Shown here piece after piece: positions 8,563-17,392 of a stretch of DNA of 64,000 bases. Position numbers and translations under genes: made by a program. Each line of letters opens with the position of its first letter. The first letter of the stretch is position 1. The notes below the pieces were generated by a model that saw nothing but the letters and a program-made list of their open reading frames with translations, had not been told where the DNA came from and made no database searches. This DNA comes from Schauerella fraxinea (GTDB lineage: Bacteria; Pseudomonadota; Gammaproteobacteria; Burkholderiales; Burkholderiaceae_B): positions 3,358,688-3,422,687 of the forward strand of contig JAVDKL010000001.1 in assembly GCA_030849965.1 (NCBI GenBank), given 5' to 3'.

Positions 8563-9639
8563 ATGAATATCCTCCAACTGAACTTCGAGAAAGGCTGGCG
8601 CGGCGGCGAGCGTCAAACGATGTTCTGCATGGAAGTATTTCGTGCCGCCGGACATCGCGTCGAACTCATTGCCCGTCGGGGCGGGGCGCTCGCCCAGCGC
8701 GCGGCCGAAGCCGGCTTTGTCGTGCACGAGTACCGCAACCCCTTGAGCCTGGCGGCGTTTCTGGCCCGCCGTGGCCGCACGTTCGACATCATCCACGCCC
8801 AAACGGCCAATACCGTGACCTGGGCTGTGTTCACGCGCTGGCTGCATCGCCGGCCGATCGTGTTTACGCGCCGCACGGCCTTTCCGGTCGAGCGCGGCGA
8901 CGAATGGAAAACCGGTTTCAAGTGGCGACGGGTCGATCGGCTGGTGGCCATCGGCGAAGAAGCAGCCCGCGAACCACGCCGCATGGGCTTGGAAACGCTG
9001 ATAATCGGCAGCGCCGTGCAATCGCAGGCCATCGACTCGCGCCGCGTGGCAGGCCTCATCGACGAGTTCGACCTGCGCGGCCGCAAGGTGGTCGCCACCG
9101 CGGCAGCGCTTACCCGCGAAAAAGATCCGCTCATGCTGGTCCGTGCCATCGGTGAGGTGGCCCGGCGGCGCAATGATTTCGTGTTTCTGCATTTTGGCGA
9201 TGGTGGCGACACCGAAGCCGATGCACAGCAACTAGTACGTGAACTCGGCCTGCAGGACGTTTATCTCTTTACCGGCTTTCGCCGCGGCGTTGAAGATTTC
9301 TTCAGCGTGATGGACGTGTTTGCCATGAGCTCACGCTTCGAAGCGCTGGGCAGCAGCGTGCTCGATGCCTTGCTCTATAGCGTGCCGGTGGTGTCCACCG
9401 ATGCGGGTGGGTTGAAGGAAACCCTGGCCGACGGCCGAGGCATCCTGGTGCCAGTCGGCGACCACAAAGCCATGGCCAACGGCATCATGCGCATGCTGGA
9501 CGATCACGCGTTTCGCCAGCAGGCCGTCGACAAAGGCTATGCCTACGTGCGGCGCGAGCATGATGTGCAGATCATGGGCCAGCGGTATCTGGAAACCTAT
9601 CAGGCGTTGCTGGATAAGCGTCCGGGCCGGCGGAAGTAG
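8563..9639 (+). CDS. Glycosyltransferase family 4 (GT-B fold)
   Basis: A protein of 358 residues starting at ATG 8563. The N-terminal Rossmann half starts Met-Asn-Ile-Leu-Gln-Leu-Asn and has the loop Lys-Gly-Trp-Arg-Gly-Gly-Glu-Arg-Gln-Thr. The C-terminal half has the nucleotide-sugar site Ser-Arg-Phe-Glu-Ala-Leu-Gly-Ser-Ser-Val-Leu-Asp-Ala, an E-x7-D version of the usual E-x7-E motif, followed by Val-Pro-Val-Val-Ser-Thr-Asp-Ala-Gly-Gly. It probably transfers a sugar to a cell-surface glycan, which fits its place after glmU; donor and acceptor are unknown. No membrane segments are visible. Confidence 0.85.
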   Translation: MNILQLNFEKGWRGGERQTMFCMEVFRAAGHRVELIARRGGALAQRAAEAGFVVHEYRNPLSLAAFLARRGRTFDIIHAQTANTVTWAVFTRWLHRRPIVFTRRTAFPVERGDEWKTGFKWRRVDRLVAIGEEAAREPRRMGLETLIIGSAVQSQAIDSRRVAGLIDEFDLRGRKVVATAAALTREKDPLMLVRAIGEVARRRNDFVFLHFGDGGDTEADAQQLVRELGLQDVYLFTGFRRGVEDFFSVMDVFAMSSRFEALGSSVLDALLYSVPVVSTDAGGLKETLADGRGILVPVGDHKAMANGIMRMLDDHAFRQQAVDKGYAYVRREHDVQIMGQRYLETYQALLDKRPGRRK

Positions 9640-9749
9640 CAGGCGGCAGTGGAAGTAACAGGCGGTCATCGGACGCCGCACGGGTGGGGACACAGCATTG
9701 GTCGGGGAAACAGCAGCCGGGTCGGAAGACACAGCAGCCGGTCGTGACC

Positions 9750-10244
9750 TTAAAGCGTCACCCGCGTTTCGAACTTCGAGCGGTGCACCGAGAAGAACGT
9801 GCGCACGTTGCGCACATTGGCCGTCGCAGTAAACGCCCGATGCACCAGGGCGTGATACGCCGGCATATCCTGCACTTGCGCGACCAGTAGAAAATCCGGC
9901 CCCGGCGACACGCGATAGCACTGCATGATGGCGGGTTCCAGTGCCATCTTTTGCTCGAAGGCATCCAGGCGCTCCGCGGCCTGCACGTCCAGCGTCACTT
10001 CCACAATGGCCGTCAAACTAGGGCCTACCTTCTCGGGGGCGAGAATGGCGACCTGCTTTTCGATGATGCCTTGTTCGTATAGGCGCTTTACGCGCCGCAA
10101 GCAGGTGGGCGGTGACGCATGCACACGGGCAGCCAGATCCTGGTTGGTTAGTGAGCTGTCACTTTGCATCTGTTCCAGAATGCGGCGATCGAGGTCGTCC
10201 AGGAAAGGGCGAACGACGGCAGAGGCGTTGATGTGCTCGTGCAT
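9750..10244 (-). CDS. Lrp/AsnC family transcriptional regulator
   Basis: A protein of 164 residues. The N-terminal winged helix-turn-helix starts Leu-Asp-Asp-Leu-Asp-Arg-Arg-Ile-Leu-Glu-Gln-Met-Gln and has the recognition helix Ala-Ser-Pro-Pro-Thr-Cys-Leu-Arg-Arg-Val-Lys-Arg-Leu. The C-terminal RAM domain (ligand binding and oligomerisation) has Cys-Tyr-Arg-Val-Ser-Pro-Gly-Pro-Asp-Phe-Leu-Leu. Lrp family members form octamers that wrap DNA and often regulate themselves. The gene is divergent from glmS across a 150-bp AT-rich region that holds repeated symmetrical sites (see 10241-10344), the likely operators. Confidence 0.92.
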   Translation of the reverse strand: MHEHINASAVVRPFLDDLDRRILEQMQSDSSLTNQDLAARVHASPPTCLRRVKRLYEQGIIEKQVAILAPEKVGPSLTAIVEVTLDVQAAERLDAFEQKMALEPAIMQCYRVSPGPDFLLVAQVQDMPAYHALVHRAFTATANVRNVRTFFSVHRSKFETRVTL

Positions 10245-10344
10245 ATTTATTTCTTATGATTATGTTGTGGGAAATTATATTTCACGTTAAAGCTGATGTG
10301 CAATATATAAACATATATTCGTCAATTAAGAAATCTAATTTCTT
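10241..10344. promoter_or_regulatory. Candidate Lrp operator array: GAAAT-N3-ATTTC sites
   Basis: Two perfect dyads of the same form lie between lrp and glmS: GAAAT-TAT-ATTTC at 10271-10283 and GAAAT-CTA-ATTTC at 10330-10342, the second extended to a 17-bp palindrome at 10328-10344. Two half-matching copies fall at 10241-10253 (right half ATTTC) and 10300-10312 (left half GCAAT). The four centres are near 10247, 10277, 10306 and 10336, about 29-30 bp apart. The region is strongly AT-rich next to GC-rich genes. Binding by the adjacent Lrp protein is an inference from position and symmetry. Confidence 0.55.
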
Positions 10345-10394
10345 CGCACCTGCTCCAGAATGCGTCATCACTTAATGCATTGGAGTACCGGACT

Positions 10395-12227
10395 ATGTGT
10401 GGCATCGTCGGCGCCGTCGCTCAACGCGACATTACCCCTGTCCTCGTCGAAGGGCTGAAACGACTCGAGTACCGGGGTTACGACTCCTGCGGCGTGGCGC
10501 TCTATGCCGACGGCGAACTTCGCCGCACGCGCAGCACGCAGCGCGTGGCTGAATTGGGCGAACAGATTGCTCAAGATAAGCTGTCCGGCTTCACCGGCAT
10601 TGCCCACACCCGTTGGGCCACGCATGGCGCACCCGCCACGCACAACGCCCACCCGCACTTCTCGGCGCTCGCCAATGAAAAGCCGCGCATCGCGCTGGTT
10701 CACAACGGCATCATCGAAAACTATGAAGAACTGCGCACCGAATTGGAAGGCGTAGGCTTCGTCTTCGAAAGCCAAACCGATACCGAAGTGATCGCCCATC
10801 TGGTCAATCACCTGTATTCCGGCGACCTGTTCGAAGCCGTGCAGCAAACCGTGCGTCGCCTGCTGGGTGCTTACGCTATCGCTGTGTTCTGCCGCGACGA
10901 ACCGCATCGTGTGGTCGGTGCACGCCAAGGCTCGCCGCTGGTGGTGGGCGTGGGCAACAACGAAAACTTCCTTGCGTCCGACGCGCTGGCATTGGCCGGC
11001 ACGACCGACAAGATCATCTACCTGGAAGACGGCGACGTCGTCGACCTGCAGCTCTCGCGCGTCTGGATTGTAGACAGCGAAGGCAAATCGGTTGAGCGCG
11101 AGACGCACACCGTCAGCATCGCCAGTGGCTCGGCCGAACTCGGCCCCTATCGCCACTACATGCAAAAGGAAATCTTCGAGCAGCCGCGCGCCGTGGGCGA
11201 CACGCTGCAGGATATCGAATCGATTACGCCCGAATTGTTTGGCGACGGCGCCTACAAGGTGTTCAAGTCGATCGACTCCGTGCTCATCCTCGCGTGCGGC
11301 ACCAGCTACTACGCTGGCTTGACCGCCAAATACTGGATCGAATCGATCGCCAAGATTCCGGTCGCCGTCGAAATCGCCAGCGAATACCGCTACCGCGACA
11401 GCGTGCCCAATCCCAAGAGCCTGGTGGTCACCATCTCGCAATCGGGTGAAACGGCCGATACCCTCGCCGCACTTAAGCACGCCCGCTCATTGGGCATGAC
11501 GCACACCCTCACGGTGTGCAACGTGGCCACCAGCGCCATGGTGCGCGAATGCGAACTGTCGTACATCACGCGCGCCGGTGTTGAAATCGGCGTGGCTTCA
11601 ACCAAAGCTTTCACCACCCAGCTCACGGCGTTGTTCCTGCTCACGTTGGCACTCGCGCAAACGCGCGGTCTGCTTACCGAAGCTGAAGAAGCCGAGCACA
11701 TGAAAGCGCTGCGCCACCTGCCGGCCGCCATCGGCGCCGTGCTCGCGCTCGAGCCGCAAATCATGGCCTGGGCCGACCGCTTTGCCAGCAAGGAAAACGC
11801 GCTGTTCCTGGGCCGCGGCATGCACTATCCGATCGCCATGGAAGGCGCGCTCAAGCTCAAGGAAATCAGCTACATCCACGCCGAGGCCTACCCGGCCGGC
11901 GAGCTGAAGCACGGCCCGTTGGCGCTCGTCACGGCCAGCATGCCGGTGGTAACGATCGCTCCGCGCGATGCGTTGCTGGAAAAGCTCAAGTCGAACATGC
12001 AGGAAGTGCGTGCGCGGGGCGGCGAGCTGTATGTGTTTGCCGACGGCGACAGCAAGATCTCCAGCGCTGAAGGCATGCACGTGATTCGCTTGCCGGAACA
12101 CTACGGTAAGTTGTCGCCGATCTTGCACACGATCCCGCTGCAGTTGCTGGCATATCACACGGCATGCGCGCGTGGGACGGATGTGGACAAGCCGCGGAAT
12201 TTGGCGAAGAGCGTGACGGTGGAGTGA
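10395..12227 (+). CDS. glmS: Glutamine-fructose-6-phosphate aminotransferase (isomerising)
   Basis: The start at ATG 10395 leaves Cys2 as the N-terminal nucleophile of the glutaminase domain (Met-Cys-Gly-Ile-Val-Gly); the few codons upstream in frame are not family-like. 610 residues. Two SIS sugar-isomerase domains follow (Ala-Cys-Gly-Thr-Ser-Tyr-Tyr-Ala-Gly and Gly-Arg-Gly-Met-His-Tyr-Pro), ending in the typical [11 protein letters not shown]. It makes glucosamine-6-phosphate from fructose-6-phosphate and glutamine, the first step to UDP-GlcNAc, completed by GlmU encoded 5 kb upstream. I found no glmS ribozyme-like leader; control is more likely at the Lrp-type sites. Confidence 0.97.
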   Translation: MCGIVGAVAQRDITPVLVEGLKRLEYRGYDSCGVALYADGELRRTRSTQRVAELGEQIAQDKLSGFTGIAHTRWATHGAPATHNAHPHFSALANEKPRIALVHNGIIENYEELRTELEGVGFVFESQTDTEVIAHLVNHLYSGDLFEAVQQTVRRLLGAYAIAVFCRDEPHRVVGARQGSPLVVGVGNNENFLASDALALAGTTDKIIYLEDGDVVDLQLSRVWIVDSEGKSVERETHTVSIASGSAELGPYRHYMQKEIFEQPRAVGDTLQDIESITPELFGDGAYKVFKSIDSVLILACGTSYYAGLTAKYWIESIAKIPVAVEIASEYRYRDSVPNPKSLVVTISQSGETADTLAALKHARSLGMTHTLTVCNVATSAMVRECELSYITRAGVEIGVASTKAFTTQLTALFLLTLALAQTRGLLTEAEEAEHMKALRHLPAAIGAVLALEPQIMAWADRFASKENALFLGRGMHYPIAMEGALKLKEISYIHAEAYPAGELKHGPLALVTASMPVVTIAPRDALLEKLKSNMQEVRARGGELYVFADGDSKISSAEGMHVIRLPEHYGKLSPILHTIPLQLLAYHTACARGTDVDKPRNLAKSVTVE

Positions 12228-12236
12228 GGGGTGGAT

Positions 12237-12262
12237 TCCTCCATACCGACCAGTATGTAGGA
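12237..12262 (+). terminator. Hairpin downstream of glmS
   Basis: Ten-bp stem with one mismatch (TCCTCCATAC / GTATGTAGGA) and a 6-nt loop, starting 10 nt after the glmS stop. Only a weak T-rich tail follows (TTCATT), so termination strength is uncertain. Confidence 0.5.
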
Positions 12263-12358
12263 TTCATTGGGCCCTTTAGACACGCTAGATACCGGGCGAC
12301 GGTACAAACGATACCGAAGCGGTTCTAGCGAAGTCTGGTCAGCGGTACTGCCCGGAAA

Positions 12359-13132
12359 TCAACGCTTAGACGACCACACCGGTGCGCGTTTTTCGACGAA
12401 AGCCGCAATGCCTTCCTTGGCGCTGGGCCGTCCGGCCGCCACACAGAAGCTATCCGCAGCGGCCTGTACAGCGGAACGGTAGCCGTTGTCGTTGGCCTGC
12501 ATGAATGCCTGGCGCCCATACCGCACGACCTCGGGCGACTTTGCGCACAACGTGGCGGCGAGCGTTCGGGCGGCGGTCATGGCTTGCCCGGGTGCCACCA
12601 CTCTGGACACCAGCCCCAACTCGGCTGCTTCGTTAGCATCGAATACCCGACCGGTGAACAGCAATTCGAACGCCCGATGGCGCCCGATGATACGCGGCAG
12701 GTGCGAGAAGTGGATCGACGGCGGCACGCCTGCGTTGATCTCCGGATATCCGAAATCCGCACTTTCCGAGGCGACGATCATGTCGCACGACACGGCCAGC
12801 GTCATGCCGCCACCCCGCGCGGTGCCATCCACCGCGGCAATCGTGGGTTTGCCCATGTGGAACTGCGTGTCCACATTGCGCACATAGAGCCGCTGAAGCA
12901 GGTCGCGAACTTTTCCGTGTTCGCCTTCGTGGATGGCCATCAAGTTCAGCCCGGCGCAGAAGCGGTCGGGAACGGCGCTGCCCACGATGACGGCAAGCAC
13001 GTCATCGTCGTCTGCTGCACGCTGCAACGCGGCGAGGTAATCATCCAGCATGTGTTCGGACAGTGCGTTTACTGGCGGATTGTCGAAGAGGATTTCTGCG
13101 GTTCGGTTTCGAACGTCGTATCGAATCATCAT
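12359..13132 (-). CDS. Enoyl-CoA hydratase/isomerase family protein (crotonase), module A
   Basis: A protein of 257 residues from ATG 13132, which overlaps the stop codon of the CoA-transferase gene (ATGA); an extra 12 codons upstream in frame lie inside that gene. Crotonase fold with the CoA/oxyanion pocket Phe-Cys-Ala-Gly-Leu-Asn and Gly-Thr-Ala-Arg-Gly-Gly-Gly-Met-Thr-Leu. At the first catalytic Glu of hydratases there is Thr, whereas the second Glu (Tyr-Pro-Glu-Ile) is kept, so the chemistry may be isomerisation or another crotonase reaction rather than plain hydration. It is last in an operon with a Bug receptor and a CaiB-type CoA transferase. Confidence 0.87.
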   Translation of the reverse strand: MMIRYDVRNRTAEILFDNPPVNALSEHMLDDYLAALQRAADDDDVLAVIVGSAVPDRFCAGLNLMAIHEGEHGKVRDLLQRLYVRNVDTQFHMGKPTIAAVDGTARGGGMTLAVSCDMIVASESADFGYPEINAGVPPSIHFSHLPRIIGRHRAFELLFTGRVFDANEAAELGLVSRVVAPGQAMTAARTLAATLCAKSPEVVRYGRQAFMQANDNGYRSAVQAAADSFCVAAGRPSAKEGIAAFVEKRAPVWSSKR

Positions 13133-14355
13133 GCACCTTCTGGCTGATTGGTTTCGTCCTGCTTCCACTGATGCACGACCGACGCCTTGAGCAAGGCGGC
13201 GATCGCGTCAGCGTCGTAGCCCAACTCCTGCAGTACGTCACGCGTATGTTGACCATGCAAAGGAGGCGGACACACGGTCTCGCGTGGTTGGTCCTCGAAT
13301 CTCACGGGTAGGCCGATGTGTTTGAGGGTGCCCGCCACCGGGTGCTCTGAGCACGCAATGAGTTCTCGGGCCTGGACCTGGGGATGATTCAACGCTTGCC
13401 CCAGCGTGTGGATAGGCGAGCAAGACACTTTGATGCGGCTAAGCAGGCTCACCCACTCGGAAACGGTACGTGTGGCAATGCGTTGCTGCACAAGCTGGAC
13501 TGAGCGCGCGAGATTAGTCAGTCGCTGTGCGTTCGTTGCGAAATCGGGGTGATTGGCATATTCGGCCATATCAGCTGCTTCGCAAAAGCGGCGCCATTGC
13601 GCGTCGTTCCCAGCGCCCAGCATGAGCGGGCCGTCCTTGGCTTGAAATGCCTGATAAGGGCACATGCTTGGATGCGCTGTCCCCATCCGCTGCGGGTCCT
13701 TGCCCGTGTGCCAGTACGTTTGCGCCATGTAACTCATGAAGCCTAAAGCCGTATCAAGCAACGCCAGTTCGACATACACACCCTTGCCTGTGCGTTGACG
13801 CTCAATGACCGCTGCCAGCACGCCACTCAACCCGAACATCGCCGTGCCGATATCCACGGGAGAAAAACTGGCCCGTGCAAAATCACCGTCCGGGTGACCC
13901 AAGGTACTGATCATGCCGCTGAATGCCTGCAGCATAACGTCGTATCCCGGTTCGTTACCCATCGGACCGGTGCGCCCATAACCACTGATCTCGCAATAAA
14001 TCAGCTTTGGGTTGAGCGCCATCAGCGTGGTCCGATCGATGCCAAGCCGTTGCGCAGATCCGCTGCCGAAGCCCTGCAGCACAATGTCGGCATCCTTGAC
14101 CAGACGATGTGCGACCTCGCGACCTTCGGTGGATTTGAGATCCAGCGCAATGCTTCGTTTATTGTGGTTGACGGCAAGAAAGATCGTTGACTCCCCTTGC
14201 ACGGTGGGCGTCCACCCACGGGTGTCGTCACCCATTTCGACGGGCTCGACCTTGATGACCTCTGCGCCTAACTCGCCCAGGTACTGCGCACACAGCGGCC
14301 CCGCCAGCACTTTGGAGAAATCGACGAGTTTCAATCCAGCTAAAGGTCGCATCAT
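13129..14355 (-). CDS. CaiB/BaiF family CoA transferase, module A
   Basis: A class III CoA transferase of 408 residues. It opens with Leu-Ala-Gly-Leu-Lys-Leu-Val-Asp-Phe-Ser-Lys-Val-Leu-Ala-Gly-Pro and has Gly-Ala-Glu-Val-Ile-Lys-Val-Glu-Pro; Asp168 in Ser-Pro-Val-Asp-Ile-Gly matches the catalytic aspartate. AAGGAG lies upstream of two adjacent ATG codons (14355 and 14352), either of which could start it. It moves CoA between carboxylic acids in the cytosol, activating a substrate for the crotonase encoded next. The Bug receptor upstream is 28 nt away, so the three form one operon. Confidence 0.9.
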   Translation of the reverse strand: MMRPLAGLKLVDFSKVLAGPLCAQYLGELGAEVIKVEPVEMGDDTRGWTPTVQGESTIFLAVNHNKRSIALDLKSTEGREVAHRLVKDADIVLQGFGSGSAQRLGIDRTTLMALNPKLIYCEISGYGRTGPMGNEPGYDVMLQAFSGMISTLGHPDGDFARASFSPVDIGTAMFGLSGVLAAVIERQRTGKGVYVELALLDTALGFMSYMAQTYWHTGKDPQRMGTAHPSMCPYQAFQAKDGPLMLGAGNDAQWRRFCEAADMAEYANHPDFATNAQRLTNLARSVQLVQQRIATRTVSEWVSLLSRIKVSCSPIHTLGQALNHPQVQARELIACSEHPVAGTLKHIGLPVRFEDQPRETVCPPPLHGQHTRDVLQELGYDADAIAALLKASVVHQWKQDETNQPEGA

Positions 14356-14383
14356 TCAGCTCCTTCTTGATTACGTGTAGCCA

Positions 14384-15370
14384 TCATTCGGCTTTGATTC
14401 CCATCTCAACGACCGCCTTGCGCCACACTTCTGTGTCCTCGCGCACAAATCGCTCGACCTCATCTGCAGGCACCGTGAATGGATCAACACCGCGCTCGGC
14501 GACGCCTTTGCGGTAAGCAGGATTCTGGGCGGCCTTGGCAACGGCCAGGCGCAGACGCTTGACGGTTTCCGGCGGCGTCTTGGCCGAGGCTTGCAGCACG
14601 AACCAAAAATTCAGGTTGCTCTTGCCGTAACCCTTTTCCTTCAACGTAGGCACGTTGGGCAACAACGCGGAGCGTTCTTGTGACGTAATCGCCAAGCCCA
14701 CCAGTTGGCCGCCTTCCACCGTCGTCACCGCAGTCGTCATGCTGTCGAACATGAAGTCGATGCGTCCGGCCAGCATATCTGCCTTGGCGTTGCCGCTGCC
14801 TTTGTAGGCAATGGGAATGGCTTTGATACCGGTCAGCCCGCGTAACAACTCGCCGTAAATGTGCGGTGACGTCCCGGGGCCGAAGGTTGCAAAGGTCAGC
14901 TCTTTTTCTTTGCCTTTTTTGATCAAATCCTCGATTGTCTTCACACCCGAGTCGGGATGCACGACCAGCACATTGGCCAGCGACCCTGTAATGCCGATAG
15001 GCACCAGATCCTTGGCGGGATCGAACCGTTGTCCTGGATACAGAATGGGATTGACTGCCTGCATGGCCGCCGTTGTGTGAACCAACATCGTCCCTTCGGC
15101 TGGCGCATCCACGACGAATTGCGTGCCGATATTGCCGGACGCACCTGCCTTGTTCTCAACAACGACAGTCGCCTTCAGCTCTTCGGAGAGTGCCTGAGCG
15201 AACAGGCGAGCGATAAAGTCAGTGGGTCCCGCAGCCGAGAAGGGCACCACGAGACGAATCGTGGATTGATCGCCGATCAGTTGCGCCATCACTGCCTTGG
15301 GAGGAATGATGGTCGCGGCTGATGCCATGGCTGCGGCTAATACAAACTTACGGCGGTTGGGAATGTGCAT
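14384..15370 (-). CDS. Bug family tripartite tricarboxylate transporter receptor, module A
   Basis: Start at ATG 15370 with a GGAGG about 8 nt upstream; the frame extends further but the signal peptide begins here (Met-His-Ile-Pro-Asn-Arg-Arg-Lys-Phe, a twin-arginine-like start, cleaved after Met-Ala-Gln). 328 residues. It has the Bug signatures Ile-Arg-Leu-Val-Val-Pro-Phe-Ser-Ala-Ala-Gly-Pro-Thr-Asp and Val-Val-Val-Glu-Asn-Lys-Ala-Gly-Ala-Ser-Gly-Asn-Ile-Gly. A periplasmic binding protein for an organic acid, first gene of the operon with a CoA transferase and a crotonase, divergent from a LysR gene. Confidence 0.92.
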   Translation of the reverse strand: MHIPNRRKFVLAAAMASAATIIPPKAVMAQLIGDQSTIRLVVPFSAAGPTDFIARLFAQALSEELKATVVVENKAGASGNIGTQFVVDAPAEGTMLVHTTAAMQAVNPILYPGQRFDPAKDLVPIGITGSLANVLVVHPDSGVKTIEDLIKKGKEKELTFATFGPGTSPHIYGELLRGLTGIKAIPIAYKGSGNAKADMLAGRIDFMFDSMTTAVTTVEGGQLVGLAITSQERSALLPNVPTLKEKGYGKSNLNFWFVLQASAKTPPETVKRLRLAVAKAAQNPAYRKGVAERGVDPFTVPADEVERFVREDTEVWRKAVVEMGIKAE

Positions 15371-15448
15371 AGTCTGCCTCCGGTGTGTATCCATGGCCTT
15401 GTCAGTCGGCCATTGGTGGTGGAGGCCAACTATCTGCGTGGGCCGCAT

Positions 15449-15497
15449 ATAAATCAAATGTTATGTTTTTATGGATGCCATATAAAATTTGGTATAT
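15449..15497. promoter_or_regulatory. AT-rich divergent control region with two dyads
   Basis: Between the Bug gene and the divergent LysR gene: ATAA-N8-TTAT at 15449-15464 and ATAT-N10-ATAT at 15480-15497. LysR-type regulators usually bind such AT-rich dyads. The exact site is a guess. Confidence 0.3.
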
Positions 15498-15529
15498 CAA
15501 AGTTTGCGGTTGCCTTTTTGGAGTCATGT

Positions 15530-16489
15530 GTGCCCATCGACCTGCGGGATCTGCGACACTTTCTTTCGGTAGCGGCCGCGGGATCAATCTCTCGTGCGGC
15601 CGAACTTCAGCACATGACACAGCCTGCGCTGAGCGTGCTTGTCCGGCAGCTTGAGGAAGAGTTGGGTACGTCGCTTTTTGAGAGGTTGCCCAAAGGTGTA
15701 GCGTTGACGGAGGCGGGAGAGCGCTTGCGCGTGCATGCCAAGGACATTCTTGCGCGAACCGAGTTCGCCATAGAGGAGGTCAGCCAGCAGGCGCGCGTGC
15801 CAAGCGGGCATGTGGCTATCGGCTTGCCCCAATCACTCGCGCGATTTTTGACTGTTCCGCTGGTTGCAGAAGTGTTGTCGCGCTGGCCGCAAATTCGGCT
15901 TCAGATCATTGAGTTGAGTTCGGGTTATATCCCGGAATATCTCCGGAAAGGGGAGATCGCTATTGGCATGACATTCGGGCAGGACGAAAGGCGCGACCTG
16001 CACTACACCGCGTTGATCGAAGAGGAATTGGTGTTCATTAGTTCTGCTGCGTTGTTGCGCAAGCATCTGGGGGCGGCAAGCGCGCGACGCAAATCAATCC
16101 GACTATCTGAAATGGCTGATTTCCCGATGATTCTTCCGACACGCACGCATAGTTTGCGTATGCGACTAGAAGATTATTTACAACGTGCGGGACAGCAACT
16201 GACGATTGCCGCCGAGGTGAACACCACACCGCAGTTGATTGGATTGGCTGCTTCCGGCGTCGCGGCGACGATTCTTTCCTATTCGTCCGTGGTGGGCGAC
16301 AGCAGTTCCAGCAAGGTGCGTGCGCTTCATGTGGAAACGCCCAGACTGACGCGGTCCGTCTATCTGTGCACGAATCCCAGCACGCCCAAAACCATAGCGG
16401 TGATGAGTGTTGTGCGCTTGCTGGTGGATACCGTGCAGCGGTTGACCGGTGATGGGGTTTGGCCGACGTATATGAAAGAATTGAGGTAG
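15530..16489 (+). CDS. LysR family regulator, module A
   Basis: Start at GTG 15530, with GGAG 6 nt upstream at 15520-15523; the frame is open well upstream but that part is not LysR-like. 319 residues. The N-terminal helix-turn-helix is Asp-Leu-Arg-Asp-Leu-Arg-His-Phe-Leu-Ser-Val and Ser-Ile-Ser-Arg-Ala-Ala-Glu-Leu-Gln; the C-terminal part is the two-lobed effector domain. It probably controls the divergent Bug/CoA transferase/crotonase operon. The gene looks less GC-rich than its neighbours by eye. Confidence 0.88.
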   Translation: MPIDLRDLRHFLSVAAAGSISRAAELQHMTQPALSVLVRQLEEELGTSLFERLPKGVALTEAGERLRVHAKDILARTEFAIEEVSQQARVPSGHVAIGLPQSLARFLTVPLVAEVLSRWPQIRLQIIELSSGYIPEYLRKGEIAIGMTFGQDERRDLHYTALIEEELVFISSAALLRKHLGAASARRKSIRLSEMADFPMILPTRTHSLRMRLEDYLQRAGQQLTIAAEVNTTPQLIGLAASGVAATILSYSSVVGDSSSSKVRALHVETPRLTRSVYLCTNPSTPKTIAVMSVVRLLVDTVQRLTGDGVWPTYMKELR

Positions 16490-16523
16490 GCCGAAACAAC
16501 AAACCTTGCTAGGCCGCTTGCAA

Positions 16524-17381
16524 TTACCGTGATCCCTTGGTCGCGCCATAGGCATCTTCCAACAACACCCATCGCTCAATTCTGCCGCGCTTGCCCACGT
16601 AGGCAATCTTCATCCAGGTGTCACCTTCGAAGGCCAGCATCTCGGTCTTGTCGCCCTTGATGAGATAACCCTTCGTGGCCGCGAGTGCATCCGCGGCAGA
16701 GTAAAGCGCAAGGCGTTTCACGGGCACCACCCACGTGGCCTTCTCATCGCCGCCCGCGTCATAAGGCAACACCGTCTCGCTCAGAATGGCGCCTTGCCGG
16801 TCGTACGTCACTGCTCGCGTGGGCAGTGTGAACGTTGGCCAATTAGCCGCATTCTTGGGTGCACGGGATTGCTCCGAGATCCACACCGATCCATCAGGCT
16901 CGAACTGCAGCACGTCGTAATGTTGACGCGCGCCGCCTCGGCATTCGCTGCGTACCGCCTTGCGTTGCGGCACGAGCGCGATGTTCCAGAAGCCCTCACA
17001 GTTCTGCTTCTCCGACACGCCCGCCGGCAACTTGAACCGCTTGTAGGATGTGGACTTAGGGTCGTAGAGATAGAGAGCGTAACTCACATCCACCGGGCCC
17101 GCCGGAATGCCGACGGCAAGGTCAGCAAAACCATCAGCGTTGTAGTCTTCCTGCTTGAACCTGGGCTCACCGCCGTCCAGCATGTCGTCGTCCGTTGCGA
17201 GTGACGTGCGTTGCCCCTGCGGCTGGATCAGGTTGTAGCGTCCACCTTTTTTCTCCACGTGCGCCCTGACGTCCGGTGCTGGCGTGAGCGTCATGGGTAG
17301 GCGGTCTGCAGCGTGCGCGGCCAGACCGGTGAATAGTGTGAAGGCAAGGAGGGAGAACATTCGAGTTCGCATGGTGTGCAT
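16524..17381 (-). CDS. Secreted protein with a DxNxDGxxD calcium-type loop (XAC2610-like)
   Basis: Start placed at ATG 17381, 11 nt after the HD gene; ATG 17372 and 17360 are alternatives. 285 residues with a Sec signal peptide ending Ala-His-Ala-Ala. Residues near 100 read Asp-Tyr-Asn-Ala-Asp-Gly-Phe-Ala-Asp, a calcium-binding loop as in FG-GAP and XAC2610-related proteins. The C-terminal 60 residues resemble an SH3-like segment (Trp-Met-Lys-Ile-Ala-Tyr-Val-Gly-Lys-Arg-Gly). It is periplasmic or exported; its function is unknown. It appears to be co-transcribed with the HD hydrolase, though no shared role is evident. Confidence 0.6.
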   Translation of the reverse strand: MHTMRTRMFSLLAFTLFTGLAAHAADRLPMTLTPAPDVRAHVEKKGGRYNLIQPQGQRTSLATDDDMLDGGEPRFKQEDYNADGFADLAVGIPAGPVDVSYALYLYDPKSTSYKRFKLPAGVSEKQNCEGFWNIALVPQRKAVRSECRGGARQHYDVLQFEPDGSVWISEQSRAPKNAANWPTFTLPTRAVTYDRQGAILSETVLPYDAGGDEKATWVVPVKRLALYSAADALAATKGYLIKGDKTEMLAFEGDTWMKIAYVGKRGRIERWVLLEDAYGATKGSR

Positions 17382-17392
17382 ACTTTGCGTTC

